A stretch of DNA of 64,000 bases from the NCBI GenBank assembly GCA_963768585.1, contig CAVYIF010000014.1, positions 84,912 to 148,911 on the forward strand, in the 5' to 3' direction. This document shows, piece by piece, positions 18,516-27,952 of the stretch. A program made the translations under genes and the position numbers. This DNA comes from CAVUNY01 sp963768585. GTDB taxonomy: Bacteria; Chloroflexota; Anaerolineae; Anaerolineales; Anaerolineaceae. Positions within the stretch are counted from its first letter, which is position 1; each line of letters begins with the position of its first letter. The notes beneath the pieces are model-generated. The model did no database searches, was not told where the DNA came from, and was given only the letters and a program-made list of their open reading frames with translations.

Positions 18516-18724
18516 GCCCGGAATTCCCATACGCCAAGCATACCAAGATCGGCGGGGTCTAACAAGGGGCAGGCGTTTTTTTGGCCCTCGCGAAAAAGCA
18601 CCTCAGTCAAAGGTTAAGAACGCAGATCGGATCCAGATATAATTAATCTACTCAATATGTCTAACGAAGATGAAATCATCATCTTTTAATTTCCCCTGCC
18701 CTTTTCTTGAACTGGAGACCCGCC

Positions 18725-19582
18725 GTGGAAAAATTTAAAATCGCCGCCGTTCAAATGAACGCCATGAAAGACAACCTGGAGCACAACCTTGCCCTTCACC
18801 AGCAGTTCACCGCGGCTGCCGCGGCCCAGGGCTGCCGCCTGGTGCTGTTCCCCGAACTGTCTGCCAGCGCGCATTTCGGCAGCGAGGAGGTGGTGCGCTA
18901 CGCCGAGCGCCTGCCCGACGGCCCCGTTTACCGCTTTATGGCCGACCTGGCCCGCCGCCACACCATCCTGGTGGCTTACGGCTTCTGCGAGGAAGCCCAT
19001 GGCACGCATTACAACACCCACGCCCTGGTCGGCCCGCAGGGATTGGTCGGAATCCAGCGCAAAGTCCACGCTTCGAACAACGAATACTTCAGCTTCCGCA
19101 TGGGGCGCAGCTTCGAGGTCTACGACCTGGGCTTCTGCCGGGTGGGAACCCTGGTGTGCTACGACGCCCAATTTTCGGAGAGCTGGCGCGTATTGACCCT
19201 CAAAGAGGCCGAGCTGATCTTGCTGCCCCATGCCAGCCGCAGCGGTGTGGGCCAGGCCATCCCCCCGGAACGGCAGCTCAGGCAGTTGGCCCGGGTCTAC
19301 GCAGGTCTGCCGGGGGATTTCGGCACCTACGCCAAAGAAAACGGGGTCTTTGCCGCCTTTGCCAACCAGGTGGATTTCAACGGGCACAGCACGCATGCCG
19401 GCGGGGCCTACATCCTGGGTCCGCGCGCCCAGGTGCTGGCGCAGCTGGAGCCAACATTGGAGGACCAGCTGATAACCGCCGAACTGGACCCCGAACTGCT
19501 GCAGGCCGCCCGGCGCAATGCCAACTATACGGTTAAGATCCGCCGCCCCGAATTGTACGGCGAGCTAACCCGCCTGATCTAA
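18725..19582 (+). CDS. Carbon-nitrogen hydrolase (nitrilase superfamily)
   Basis: The 285-residue protein shows the Glu-Lys-Cys triad context of the nitrilase superfamily: FPELSAS (about 43), IQRKVHAS (about 113) and TLVCYDAQFSE (about 148). Members hydrolyse amides or nitriles, or carry out N-carbamoyl hydrolysis; the substrate cannot be named. GTG at 18725 with GGAG seven bases upstream is preferred over the in-frame TTG at 18707. Confidence 0.85.
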   Translation: MEKFKIAAVQMNAMKDNLEHNLALHQQFTAAAAAQGCRLVLFPELSASAHFGSEEVVRYAERLPDGPVYRFMADLARRHTILVAYGFCEEAHGTHYNTHALVGPQGLVGIQRKVHASNNEYFSFRMGRSFEVYDLGFCRVGTLVCYDAQFSESWRVLTLKEAELILLPHASRSGVGQAIPPERQLRQLARVYAGLPGDFGTYAKENGVFAAFANQVDFNGHSTHAGGAYILGPRAQVLAQLEPTLEDQLITAELDPELLQAARRNANYTVKIRRPELYGELTRLI

Positions 19583-19639
19583 ATCATCCGTGCCGCGCCG
19601 GTTGTATAATGGAAAAAACGCGCTGTTAGCGGAGGAATT

Positions 19640-20254
19640 TTGGCCATCCCGACCCTGGCGGAAGCAAACCAATTTCTGGCACAAGCCGAACAGCTTAACC
19701 CCGGCCCTTGGGTGCGGCATTCTGCGTACGTGGCCCGGGCAGCGCAATTGATCGCCGCCCGCCTGCCCGGCCTGGACCCGGCGCGCGCCCATATTTTTGG
19801 CCTGCTGCACGACATCGGGCGCAGGTTTGGGGTGACGGATATGCGCCACGTGCTGGACGGCTACCAATTTTTGACGGAGCGCGGTTTCGAAGAAGCCGGA
19901 CGCATCTGCCTGACCCATTCCTTTCCCATCCCGGACGCCCGTTGTGGTTCCGGCGAGTGGGACGGCAGCCCCGAAGAATTTTCCACCATCCAGGAATATT
20001 TGAACCGCATCACCTATACCAACTACGACCGTCTTTTACAGCTGTGCGATGCCCTGGCCTTGCCTTCCGGGTTCTGCCTGATCGAAAAGCGCCTGCTGGA
20101 TGTGGCCCTGCGCCGTGGTTTCAACGCCTGTACCCGCGATAAATGGAAAGCGTTTCTACAAATCCAGCAGGATTTTGAAGCGGTCATCGGGCAGTCGATC
20201 TACGACCTGCTGCCCGGTGTGGTCGAAAATACGTTCAAGGCGCGGATTCTTTGA
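19640..20254 (+). CDS. HD-domain phosphohydrolase
   Basis: The 204-residue protein has the HD pattern: a histidine in VRHSAYVARAA, the HD doublet in FGLLHDIGRRFG (about 58-59) and a later aspartate in LLQLCDALALP. Such domains hydrolyse nucleotides or phosphate esters with divalent metals. It starts at TTG with GGAGG five bases upstream. It begins the run of plus-strand genes after the nitrilase-like gene. Confidence 0.78.
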   Translation: MAIPTLAEANQFLAQAEQLNPGPWVRHSAYVARAAQLIAARLPGLDPARAHIFGLLHDIGRRFGVTDMRHVLDGYQFLTERGFEEAGRICLTHSFPIPDARCGSGEWDGSPEEFSTIQEYLNRITYTNYDRLLQLCDALALPSGFCLIEKRLLDVALRRGFNACTRDKWKAFLQIQQDFEAVIGQSIYDLLPGVVENTFKARIL

Positions 20255-20299
20255 AACCCACGCGGAGCGCCGCCAGAAGTTTCTTCCAGGAGAACCAGC

Positions 20300-20791
20300 A
20301 TGTCTCGCACCCGCTACGCTGTTGCCAAAACCCTCGTCCAAAAATACCCACCCTCCGCAGCATGCAGCTGTGCGGTCTGCCTCAGCTACTGCGCACGGCC
20401 CGGCTGGTGGACGGTAGAAGAAGCGGCGCGCGCCCTGGCAGCCGGCTGCGGGCCGCGCATGATGCTGGAGATCCCCCCCGAGCAGACCTTCGGCGTGCTT
20501 TCTCCCGCCTTTGCCGGCTGCGAAGGTGGCTTGGCCACCAACCTGGCTGCCCGGAACAGCTGCACCTTTCTTAAAAATCAGCGCTGCGAACTGCACGGCA
20601 GCGGGTCTCAACCGCTGGAGTGTCGTTATTGCCACCATGAACGCCCCGGCCTGGGGCCGCAATGCCACGCCGACCTGGAACGCGATTGGCATACCCCGCA
20701 GGGCCAGGCCCTGGTGCAGCTGTGGGGCGAACGGACCGGATTTTGGGAGCGTATGCGCCTGCTGAAAACGGGCATGCGCAAAGCGCGCTGA
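20300..20791 (+). CDS. Cysteine-rich protein, possible metal-binding (YkgJ-like)
   Basis: The 163-residue protein has a cysteine cluster CSCAVCLSYC near residues 22-31 and further cysteines in GCEGGLA, NSCTFLKNQRCELH and ECRYCHHE. The ordering resembles Fe/Zn-chelating domain proteins. GGAG upstream and plausible codon use support a real gene. I cannot assign a function. Confidence 0.6.
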   Translation: MSRTRYAVAKTLVQKYPPSAACSCAVCLSYCARPGWWTVEEAARALAAGCGPRMMLEIPPEQTFGVLSPAFAGCEGGLATNLAARNSCTFLKNQRCELHGSGSQPLECRYCHHERPGLGPQCHADLERDWHTPQGQALVQLWGERTGFWERMRLLKTGMRKAR

Positions 20792-20837
20792 CCCCTGAGC
20801 GGTCGCGCCGGATGAAGAGACGCCAAAGGAGTTCACC

Positions 20838-21737
20838 ATGAAAAATGTACAGTGGGAATTGATGTTCCCGGATGAATTGGAGCAGGCCTTTCTGGAAATG
20901 CCGGTCGTGTATTTCACCTACGGCTTATGCGAGCCGCACGGACCGCAAAACGCGCTCGGCCTGGACGAGCTCAAGGCGCACGCCATCGCCGTGCGGGCCG
21001 CCCAGCAGCACGGCGGCATCGTCGCTCCACCGGATTACTGGCACATCCACGAGATCGGCGGGTACGCCATCTGGGCAGACGCGGAAGTCGGTCGTCCGCC
21101 GCGCGCCTGGCTGACCGCCATGCCGCCCTGGCAGCATTTCAAGAATATCTGCTACCACATCCGCAGCGCGGATGCGCTCGGTTTTCAAGCCGCGATCCTG
21201 CTCACCGGGCATTACGGGCCCAACTATGAAGATCTGCGCGAGCTGGTGCGCCTGGTGCAGCCCTTCGTGGGCACGCGCCTGTACAGCCTGCCCGAATTTG
21301 AATCAAACTACAAAGGCTTTTCCGGTGACGGGACGCAGACCGGCGATCATGCTGGAAAGGTAGAAACTTCCCTGTTGTGGGCCCTGCGCCCGGAGTGCGT
21401 GGACGTGTCGCGCATCCCGGCGCAATACCGGCGCGGGGAGCAGTTCGCCATGGGCCGGAATGCCGGAGAGTCCAACCGCCTGGTAGGCGAGCGCATGGTG
21501 GCAGACGAAGTGGAATGGCTGGGCAGCAAGGCGCGCGAGCTGCGCGCGGAATACGAACGCCTCCAACCGGCGCATACCTTCACCACCTTTGAAACGGTGG
21601 AACGGGTGTGGGCGGAAGTGGTCGTCCCCCAACTGCCGGCTTTTGCCACCATGCAGAAAAAATGGGGTAGCACGGATGACCTGCCCGCAGATTCACCCTG
21701 GGCGGCGAACAAACCCGTCCCCGGCAACTGGCGCTAA
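20838..21737 (+). CDS. Creatininase-family amidohydrolase
   Basis: The 299-residue protein shows the metal-binding creatininase pattern: CEPHGPQNALGLDELKA (about 30-46) and TGHYGPNYEDL (about 119-129). The family opens cyclic amides or acts on formamides in cofactor and sugar pathways. AAAGGAG lies upstream of the ATG. The neighbouring creatine-degradation genes are absent, so the substrate is open. Confidence 0.8.
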   Translation: MKNVQWELMFPDELEQAFLEMPVVYFTYGLCEPHGPQNALGLDELKAHAIAVRAAQQHGGIVAPPDYWHIHEIGGYAIWADAEVGRPPRAWLTAMPPWQHFKNICYHIRSADALGFQAAILLTGHYGPNYEDLRELVRLVQPFVGTRLYSLPEFESNYKGFSGDGTQTGDHAGKVETSLLWALRPECVDVSRIPAQYRRGEQFAMGRNAGESNRLVGERMVADEVEWLGSKARELRAEYERLQPAHTFTTFETVERVWAEVVVPQLPAFATMQKKWGSTDDLPADSPWAANKPVPGNWR

Positions 21738-21741
21738 CCGT

Positions 21742-22218
21742 ATGCTGCCCATCCGCGAAGTGGAACGCTTCCTCGAATTCAGCCCGCCCGACCTGCGCGA
21801 CATCGTCATGCAGATCCGCGACCTGGTGCTGAGCGTCGCGCCGACCGCGGCCGAGGTTGTCCGCCGCAGAGGCATTGTTTATTATCATGCGGAACGCGGC
21901 GGACCGGTTTCTGCCGGGATCTGCCAGGTCAGCCTGCGTGAGGACCACGTGCGCCTGGCCTTCATCCACGGCGCTTTCCTGCCGGACCCGGCGGGGCTGC
22001 TGCAGGGAGAGCCGCGCTACAAGCGCTACGTGCGCCTCGAAACATTTGATGACACCCCCTGGGACGCCATCCAGGATCTGATTACTGCCTCTGCCAATTT
22101 CGACCCGCGCACATTGAGCCAGCGCACAGATCAACCGCAGGACAAGGTCCCCGGCACCCTGGATGCGCCCGAAGGAGCGGGGGATAATGCGGATATCCCC
22201 CAAAGGGATAAACGTTGA
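21742..22218 (+). CDS. DUF1801 (YdhG-like) protein
   Basis: The 158-residue protein starts MLPIREVERFLEFSPPDLRD and has the RGIVYYHAERGG and ICQVSLREDHVRLAFIHGAFLPDP pattern of DUF1801 proteins, small alpha/beta proteins of unknown function. It starts 4 bp after the creatininase gene. The tail beyond residue 125 is charged and low-complexity. Confidence 0.65.
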   Translation: MLPIREVERFLEFSPPDLRDIVMQIRDLVLSVAPTAAEVVRRRGIVYYHAERGGPVSAGICQVSLREDHVRLAFIHGAFLPDPAGLLQGEPRYKRYVRLETFDDTPWDAIQDLITASANFDPRTLSQRTDQPQDKVPGTLDAPEGAGDNADIPQRDKR

Positions 22219-22238
22219 TGTAGGAATTCTAAAAGAAT

Positions 22239-22268
22239 ATCTGCGTCCATTTGCGTTTATCTGCGGTT
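22239..22268. repeat. Half copy of the AACCGCAGATAAACGC intergenic repeat
   Basis: The sequence ATCTGCGTCCATTTGCGTTT followed by ATCTGCGGTT is the inverse complement of the repeat family seen at 5346 and 7836. Here only one arm is present, ending 15 bp before the next start codon. Confidence 0.55.
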
Positions 22269-22283
22269 ATATGAAGAGGACAG

Positions 22284-22883
22284 ATGACAACTAATAAAAT
22301 CCTGCGTCTGGCCGCACCCCAGGACGCGGCTCAAATCGCCGCCATTTACACCCCATATGTGCTGGATACGCCGTCCTCCTTCGAGCTGGACCCGCCCACA
22401 GCTGAGGAAATGGGCAAACGCATCACCAGCACCCTGGAAAAAACGCCCTGGCTGGTATGCGAACAGGATAATGAAATTAAAGGTTATGCCTACGCCAGCC
22501 TGCACCGGGCGCGTGCGGCCTACCGCTGGTCGGTCAACGTCAGCGCCTACGTAGGTACCGCCCACCAACGCCAGGGAATTGGGCGCGCCCTGTACACCGC
22601 CCTGCTGGAAATGCTGCCGCTGCAGGGTTATTTCAGCGCCTTCGCCGGGATCACCCTGCCGAACCCCGCCAGCGTGGGTTTGCACGAAGCGCTGGGGTTC
22701 ACCCCGGTCGGGATTTACCGCGAAGCGGGCTACAAACTGGGGCGCTGGTACGATGTGGGCTGGTGGCAGCGTTCGCTGGGCGAGCATCCTGCCGATCCGC
22801 ACGAACCGCTGGCGCTGCGCAAAGTTCTCGGCTCGTTGGAGTGGCAGGCCGCCCTGGTCAAAGGGCAGGCGCTGCTGCACTGA
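22284..22883 (+). CDS. GNAT N-acetyltransferase, phosphinothricin-acetyltransferase-like
   Basis: The 199-residue protein matches the PAT/Bar-type GNAT pattern: LRLAAPQDAAQIAAIYTPYV at the start, TPSSFELDPP, WSVNVSAYV, the CoA loop GTAHQRQGIGRALYTALLE (about 92-110) and HEALGFTPVGIYREAGYK near the end. Family members acetylate small amines, including phosphinothricin and methionine sulfoximine. An AGAGGA site supports the start. Confidence 0.85.
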   Translation: MTTNKILRLAAPQDAAQIAAIYTPYVLDTPSSFELDPPTAEEMGKRITSTLEKTPWLVCEQDNEIKGYAYASLHRARAAYRWSVNVSAYVGTAHQRQGIGRALYTALLEMLPLQGYFSAFAGITLPNPASVGLHEALGFTPVGIYREAGYKLGRWYDVGWWQRSLGEHPADPHEPLALRKVLGSLEWQAALVKGQALLH

Positions 22884-22966
22884 GGCGGGTTGAAGACGAG
22901 GAATCAACCGCGGGCAAACAAAAAAGACAGGCCGAACTCGCTGACCGGGTGTATGAAGGGATGCGG

Positions 22967-23797
22967 ATGACCACTGAGTTGATACAAACTTTTTACACGG
23001 AACACGTTCGTCAGGAATGGCGGCGGCTGGTTAAAGACGCCTACCACCGCCTGGAGTACGAGACCACCCTGCATTACTTGGAGCAATATCTGCCGCAACA
23101 GGGATTGGTGCTGGATGCCGGCGGCGGGCCGGGCCGCTACACGCTCGAGCTGGCGCGCCGGGGATACGATTTAGTTCTGCTGGACTTTACCCCTGCCAAC
23201 CTGGAGTTTGCCCGGCGCCAGATCAAGCGCGCCGGCCTGCGCCGGCGGGTGAAGGAGGTGGTTGAAGGTTCGATCGCCGACCTGTCGCGCTTCGCCAATG
23301 GCACGTTCGACGCCGTGCTGTGCTCAGGCGGGCCGCTGTCGCACTTGGTCAACGTCCGCGACCGGGAGCAGGCCCTGGCAGAGTTGGTGCGCGTCGCAAA
23401 GCCGGGCGCACCGGTTTTTATCTCGGTAATGAGCCGCCTGGCGGTGCTCACGATTGAGCTGCTGATCGGGCAGCACGAACTGGAAATGCCCCACTTCACT
23501 CCGCTGCGCGACACCGGAGATTACCTGGGTGAGTCCGGTTTTACCGCCTGCCATTTTTTCTTACCCGAGGAATTCAAGGATATGTTGAGCCGGCAGCCGG
23601 TGGAGTTGGTGGCTATGGTCGGGCTGGAAGGGATCAGCTCGCACCACCGCAAAGAGCTCAAACAGGTGGCCAAAAACCCCGCCCGTTGGAAAACGTGGCT
23701 GGAGACTCATTACGCCACCTGCACTCACCCGGCGGTAGTGGGAATCAGCGAACATATGCTGGCAGTATGCCGAAAAATTGGAGACAAAAATAAATGA
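22967..23797 (+). CDS. Class I SAM-dependent methyltransferase, paralogue 1
   Basis: The 276-residue protein has the SAM-binding motif I VLDAGGGPGRYTLELA (about 45-60), an acidic end of strand 2 in LVLLDFTP, and later FDAVLCSGGPLSH and ISVMSR blocks. The target is unknown. ATG 22967 has GAAGGG six bases upstream, while ATG 22961 abuts it. It is about 75% identical by eye to the gene at 27137 that lies across the alpha-mannosidase, so the two arose by duplication. The 200-bp gap after it holds no evident gene. Confidence 0.82.
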   Translation: MTTELIQTFYTEHVRQEWRRLVKDAYHRLEYETTLHYLEQYLPQQGLVLDAGGGPGRYTLELARRGYDLVLLDFTPANLEFARRQIKRAGLRRRVKEVVEGSIADLSRFANGTFDAVLCSGGPLSHLVNVRDREQALAELVRVAKPGAPVFISVMSRLAVLTIELLIGQHELEMPHFTPLRDTGDYLGESGFTACHFFLPEEFKDMLSRQPVELVAMVGLEGISSHHRKELKQVAKNPARWKTWLETHYATCTHPAVVGISEHMLAVCRKIGDKNK

Positions 23798-23999
23798 AGG
23801 CCTGTTGCGGGATTTTTCAGGCAGCCAAGCTGAAATGACCGCCATGCTCGAACTGGAAGAAGATTTGAATTCACCGCGAACCGCGGTCCCCGAAGGGGAT
23901 GGATGCCAATCAAAACCGATAAAAAAAATTCGCTGGCTGGCTGATAACTGACCCACTGATATACTGACTTACCGACCACTGATAAAGAATGGAGACCCA

Positions 24000-26900
24000 A
24001 TGGACAAAACCCTCATTTCACATGCCCTGCTGCGCCTGCGCCAATCTGCAGATGGTATTTTTGCCGCCTGGCCAACCACCCGCTGGACGAAAATATCTGG
24101 CCCGGGCCCTGATTTTCTGGATCAAGACGGCAGCGGCAATTTCAAAGATCTGGCCTTCCAACCTGGACAGAATTTGACCCTGGCCTCTCGTTTGGACCTT
24201 CCGGCGCAAGTGGCGGGCGTTCCGATCAGCGGCGATCCACTCGAAGCGACGATTCAAAGTTTGTACCCGGCCCAGATCACCTGGGATGAAGAGCCGGTCT
24301 TTTCTGAAGAAGGCGCTCCGGTGGCTGCCGGCCCGGCCTTGATCACCGTGATCCCCCAACTGCGGGCCGGCAGCAATGGCGAACTGCGCATCACGGTGCG
24401 CATCCCAGACAACCAGACCACGCCCTGGTTCAATGTGCACTTCACAACCCCGGGGCTGCGCGCCCGCTTCGAACTGCTGGATGTTGCCTGGGCGGAGCTG
24501 GCCTGGGCGCAGGCACTCGCTGCCAGTGCGGATGAACAGGCTGCCGTAATGCGGGCTGCGGCACTCATCCCGGAGAACCTGGCCGGGTTTGACGCGCGCT
24601 CCCTGGCGCGCATGGAAAACGAGCTGGCAGTGTTGGCTGGCAAAGCCGCCCGGCATCAGGTCCACCTGATCGGGCACAGCCATATCGATATGAACTGGCT
24701 GTGGACCTGGGCGGATACCAACAATGTGATCCGCCGCGATTTTAAGAGCGTGCTGGATCTGATGGACGATTATCCCGAACTGACCTTCACCCACAGCCAG
24801 CCGGCCACGTACGAAATCATCCGCCAGAGTGCCCCGGAGCTGTTCTCGCGGGTGGTGGCCTTCATCCAGCAGGGCCGTTGGGAGCCGGCCACCCTCACCT
24901 GGGTGGAGGGAGATACCAACATGGCATCCGGCGAATCCATGGCGCGCCAGCTGCTCGAAAGTGTGCGTTTTTCGCGCCAGCAGCTTGGTGCGAATCCCAG
25001 CACATTCCTGGCCCCGGATACATTTGGCCATGCCGGCAACCTGCCGCAGTTGGCCGCTTCTGCCGGGGCGCAGCGCTACTATCACCACCGCTGCAATCCG
25101 GGCCAGGCCGATCTATGGCCCGCTTATTGGTGGGAAGGCCAGGATGGCACGCGCCTGTTAGCGATCTCTACCCCAAGCTACAACGGCAGCATCCGCGCCC
25201 GCGACCTGGTGGAAACGGGCCTGCGCTCTCTCAAGCACGGCCAGACCGACAGCCTGCACTTTCATGGCATTGGCGATCACGGTGGCGGCCCTGCCCGCCA
25301 GAATATGGACGCGCTGCGCCGCTTGCAGAAGCACCCTTTGCTGCCGGCTGCCGCCTGCAGTACGTTGGCCCGCTACACCCAGAATCTGCTCGAGGCGGGA
25401 ACGCCATTACCCGTGCAGCATGGCGAGTCGAGCACAATCTTTGAGGGCTGCTATACCACGCACGCCGATATCAAACGCTACAACCGCCACGGCGAAAACC
25501 TGCTGTGCAGCGCCGATACGCTGGCGGCGCTGGCAGGCATCCCCACGGACTCGCTGCAATCCGCCTGGCGCACGCTGCTCTACAACCAGTTTCACGATAT
25601 CCTGGATGGTTCGGGCATCCACGAGACCTACGAAAAGTGCGCGGCCGATTTTGCCGAGATTTCAACCGCGGCCAATGTGGTGACGCAGTCCGCGCTGCAG
25701 GTGCTCCAGACCGGCCTGCCCGCGGGCCAGGTGGCGGTCAGCAATCCACTGGGCTGGGAGCGCGAGGATTGGGTGGTGGTGCCGGAAAAAACCGGGGCGG
25801 GTGCGGTGCGCCTGGTGGGCAGCCACGGGCATCACTGTGCCGGACAGTATACGCCGGAAGGGTTGGGCTTTGCGGCGCGGGTCCCCGCCTTCGGGACGGT
25901 CAGCTACCAGATCGAAGATAACAAAATGGCCGCCGGTACATCCCTGACGGCTGAATTGGCTTTCGCCCCTACCGATAACCGCCAGGCCAATGTGCTCGCC
26001 AATGGCTCGGATGAACCGCCCTACTATAAAATAGACACCCCTTTCTTCCGGGTGTACCTGCGGCGCGATTCGGGCATCCTGGTTTCGTTCTACGACAAAC
26101 GCGTGGGACGCGAACTGGTGGGCTACGGCATGCGGCGCGGTTCGGATTACATGGACAGCGCGCGCGCCGACCTGGCCTTGAATGTGCTCCAGCTGGAAGA
26201 AGAACACCCCCACGCCATGTCTGCCTGGCACCTGGACGAAGTGCACACCACCCACAGCTTGCTGCGCGGCGCGGCGACCGAGCAGGTCGAAGACGGCCCG
26301 GCGCGGCTCGTTTTTTCCGTCCAGCACCGGCTGCGTGCGTCGACCATCCGCCAGTGGATCATCTTTTACCGCGATTTGGCGCGGGTGGATTTTCGCACCC
26401 AGGTCGATTGGCAGGAGTTGGGCAGTCCCGCAGCCGGTGTGCCCAACCTGAAAGTCGCCTTTACCGCGCACCTGCTCGAATCCAATGCCTGGTTCGAGAC
26501 GCCCTTTGCCGCGCTGCAGCGGCCCTGCGACGGCCAGGAGGTTCCCGCCCTGCGCTGGGCAGACGTTGGCGGTTCGGAATACGGCATTGCCGTACTGAAT
26601 GACAGCAAGTATGGCTGCGACGCATTGGGTACGCGTTTGCGCCTGACCCTGCTGCGCAGCGGCTACGACCCCGATTCCATTTCCGATGTTGGCCAGCACG
26701 AAATCCGCTACAGCCTGTTTGCGCACCCCGGAGATTGGCGCGCAGCCGGCGTGGTGCGCCAGGCCGCAGGATTCAACCAACCCCTGCTGGCGCGCACGGT
26801 ACCCACCGGGCAGCCTGCCGCGCAAACGGTATGGCAGCCCGAAATCAGCGGCAGCCCGGCAGTCATCCCGGCCTGCCTGAAGCCGGCCTACGCCGGGGCG

Positions 26901-27092
26901 GGGCGCGTGCTGCGCCTGTATGAAAGCTGGGGCCAGACCGTTGAAGCGGCAGTGGGCGGGTTCCCCGCAGGTTCTCGCGTGTGGGATGCCACGATCACCG
27001 AAGACAAAATCAGCGAAATCCCCATCGTGGATGGGCGCGTGCACCTGAATTTCAGCCCCTGGCAGGTGAAAACCTTACTGGTGGAGGAATAA
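24000..27092 (+). CDS. Alpha-mannosidase, glycoside hydrolase family 38
   Basis: The 1030-residue enzyme releases terminal alpha-mannose. The catalytic domain contains LIGHSHIDMNWLWTW (about 222-236, zinc ligands), and FLAPDTFGHAGNLPQ (about 335-349) with the nucleophile aspartate, then HGIGDHGGGP. A central three-helix region and a C-terminal beta-sandwich complete the GH38 order. No signal peptide is visible, so it is probably cytoplasmic. It is flanked by two paralogous methyltransferases and a sialidase-like gene, which suggests a glycan-utilisation cluster. Confidence 0.92.
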   Translation: MDKTLISHALLRLRQSADGIFAAWPTTRWTKISGPGPDFLDQDGSGNFKDLAFQPGQNLTLASRLDLPAQVAGVPISGDPLEATIQSLYPAQITWDEEPVFSEEGAPVAAGPALITVIPQLRAGSNGELRITVRIPDNQTTPWFNVHFTTPGLRARFELLDVAWAELAWAQALAASADEQAAVMRAAALIPENLAGFDARSLARMENELAVLAGKAARHQVHLIGHSHIDMNWLWTWADTNNVIRRDFKSVLDLMDDYPELTFTHSQPATYEIIRQSAPELFSRVVAFIQQGRWEPATLTWVEGDTNMASGESMARQLLESVRFSRQQLGANPSTFLAPDTFGHAGNLPQLAASAGAQRYYHHRCNPGQADLWPAYWWEGQDGTRLLAISTPSYNGSIRARDLVETGLRSLKHGQTDSLHFHGIGDHGGGPARQNMDALRRLQKHPLLPAAACSTLARYTQNLLEAGTPLPVQHGESSTIFEGCYTTHADIKRYNRHGENLLCSADTLAALAGIPTDSLQSAWRTLLYNQFHDILDGSGIHETYEKCAADFAEISTAANVVTQSALQVLQTGLPAGQVAVSNPLGWEREDWVVVPEKTGAGAVRLVGSHGHHCAGQYTPEGLGFAARVPAFGTVSYQIEDNKMAAGTSLTAELAFAPTDNRQANVLANGSDEPPYYKIDTPFFRVYLRRDSGILVSFYDKRVGRELVGYGMRRGSDYMDSARADLALNVLQLEEEHPHAMSAWHLDEVHTTHSLLRGAATEQVEDGPARLVFSVQHRLRASTIRQWIIFYRDLARVDFRTQVDWQELGSPAAGVPNLKVAFTAHLLESNAWFETPFAALQRPCDGQEVPALRWADVGGSEYGIAVLNDSKYGCDALGTRLRLTLLRSGYDPDSISDVGQHEIRYSLFAHPGDWRAAGVVRQAAGFNQPLLARTVPTGQPAAQTVWQPEISGSPAVIPACLKPAYAGAGRVLRLYESWGQTVEAAVGGFPAGSRVWDATITEDKISEIPIVDGRVHLNFSPWQVKTLLVEE

Positions 27093-27136
27093 AGCGCTGT
27101 GTAGGACCGTGTAAAATAAACGGTGGAGATTGGATA

Positions 27137-27952
27137 TTGACCGCTGAACTGGTGAAGAACTACTACACGGCAAACGTACGTAAAGAATGGCGGCGGCTGG
27201 TCAAAGACGCTTACCACCGCCTGGAGTTCGAGACCACCCTGCATTACCTGGAACGGTATTTGCCGGAGCGCGGCCTGGTGCTGGATGCCGGCGGCGGGCC
27301 GGGGCGTTATACGCTGGAACTGGCCCGCCGTGGGTACGATGTCGTCCTGCAGGACCTCACCCCCGCCAACCTGGATTTTGCCCGGCGGCAGATGAAACGG
27401 GCCGGTTTGCGCCGGCGGGTGAAGGACGTGGTCGAAGGTTCGATCAGCGACCTCTCGCGCTTCGCGGACGGCACCTTCGATGCCGTGCTGTGTGCGGGTG
27501 GGCCGCTGTCGCACGTGGTCGATCCGAGCGAGCGCGAGCGCGCCCTGGCGGAGCTGGTGCGCGTGGCCAGACCCGCTGCGCCGCTCTTCATCTCGGTCAT
27601 CGGGCGCTTATCGGTGCTGGTCACCGACCTGCTGATCGCGCAGCATGCATTGGAACTGCCCCACTTTAAACCCCTGCGCGACACGGGCGACTTCCCGGGC
27701 GAGACCGGTTTTACCGCCTGCCATTTCTTTTTGCCCGAAGAGTTTCAGGAAGAATTGAGCCGGCAGCCGGTCGATCTGGTACAGATGGTCGGCCTGGAAG
27801 GGATCAGTTCCCACCATCGCAGAGCGCTAAACCGGGTGGCAAAGAACCCTGAGCGCTGGCAGGTGTGGCTGGAAACCCACTACGCCACCTGCACCCACCC
27901 GGCCGTGGTCGGGGTCAGCGAGCACATCCTGGCGGTGTGCCGGAAACCATGA
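27137..27952 (+). CDS. Class I SAM-dependent methyltransferase, paralogue 2
   Basis: The 271-residue protein repeats paralogue 1 almost throughout: LVKDAYHRLEFETTLHYLE, VLDAGGGPGRYTLELARRGY, GFTACHFFLPEEF and ATCTHPAVVGVSEHILAVCRK. The start is TTG at 27137 with GGAG eight bases upstream, 44 bp after the mannosidase stop. Its TGA overlaps the next ATG (ATGA), so it is translationally coupled to the sialidase-like gene. Confidence 0.8.
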   Translation: MTAELVKNYYTANVRKEWRRLVKDAYHRLEFETTLHYLERYLPERGLVLDAGGGPGRYTLELARRGYDVVLQDLTPANLDFARRQMKRAGLRRRVKDVVEGSISDLSRFADGTFDAVLCAGGPLSHVVDPSERERALAELVRVARPAAPLFISVIGRLSVLVTDLLIAQHALELPHFKPLRDTGDFPGETGFTACHFFLPEEFQEELSRQPVDLVQMVGLEGISSHHRRALNRVAKNPERWQVWLETHYATCTHPAVVGVSEHILAVCRKP

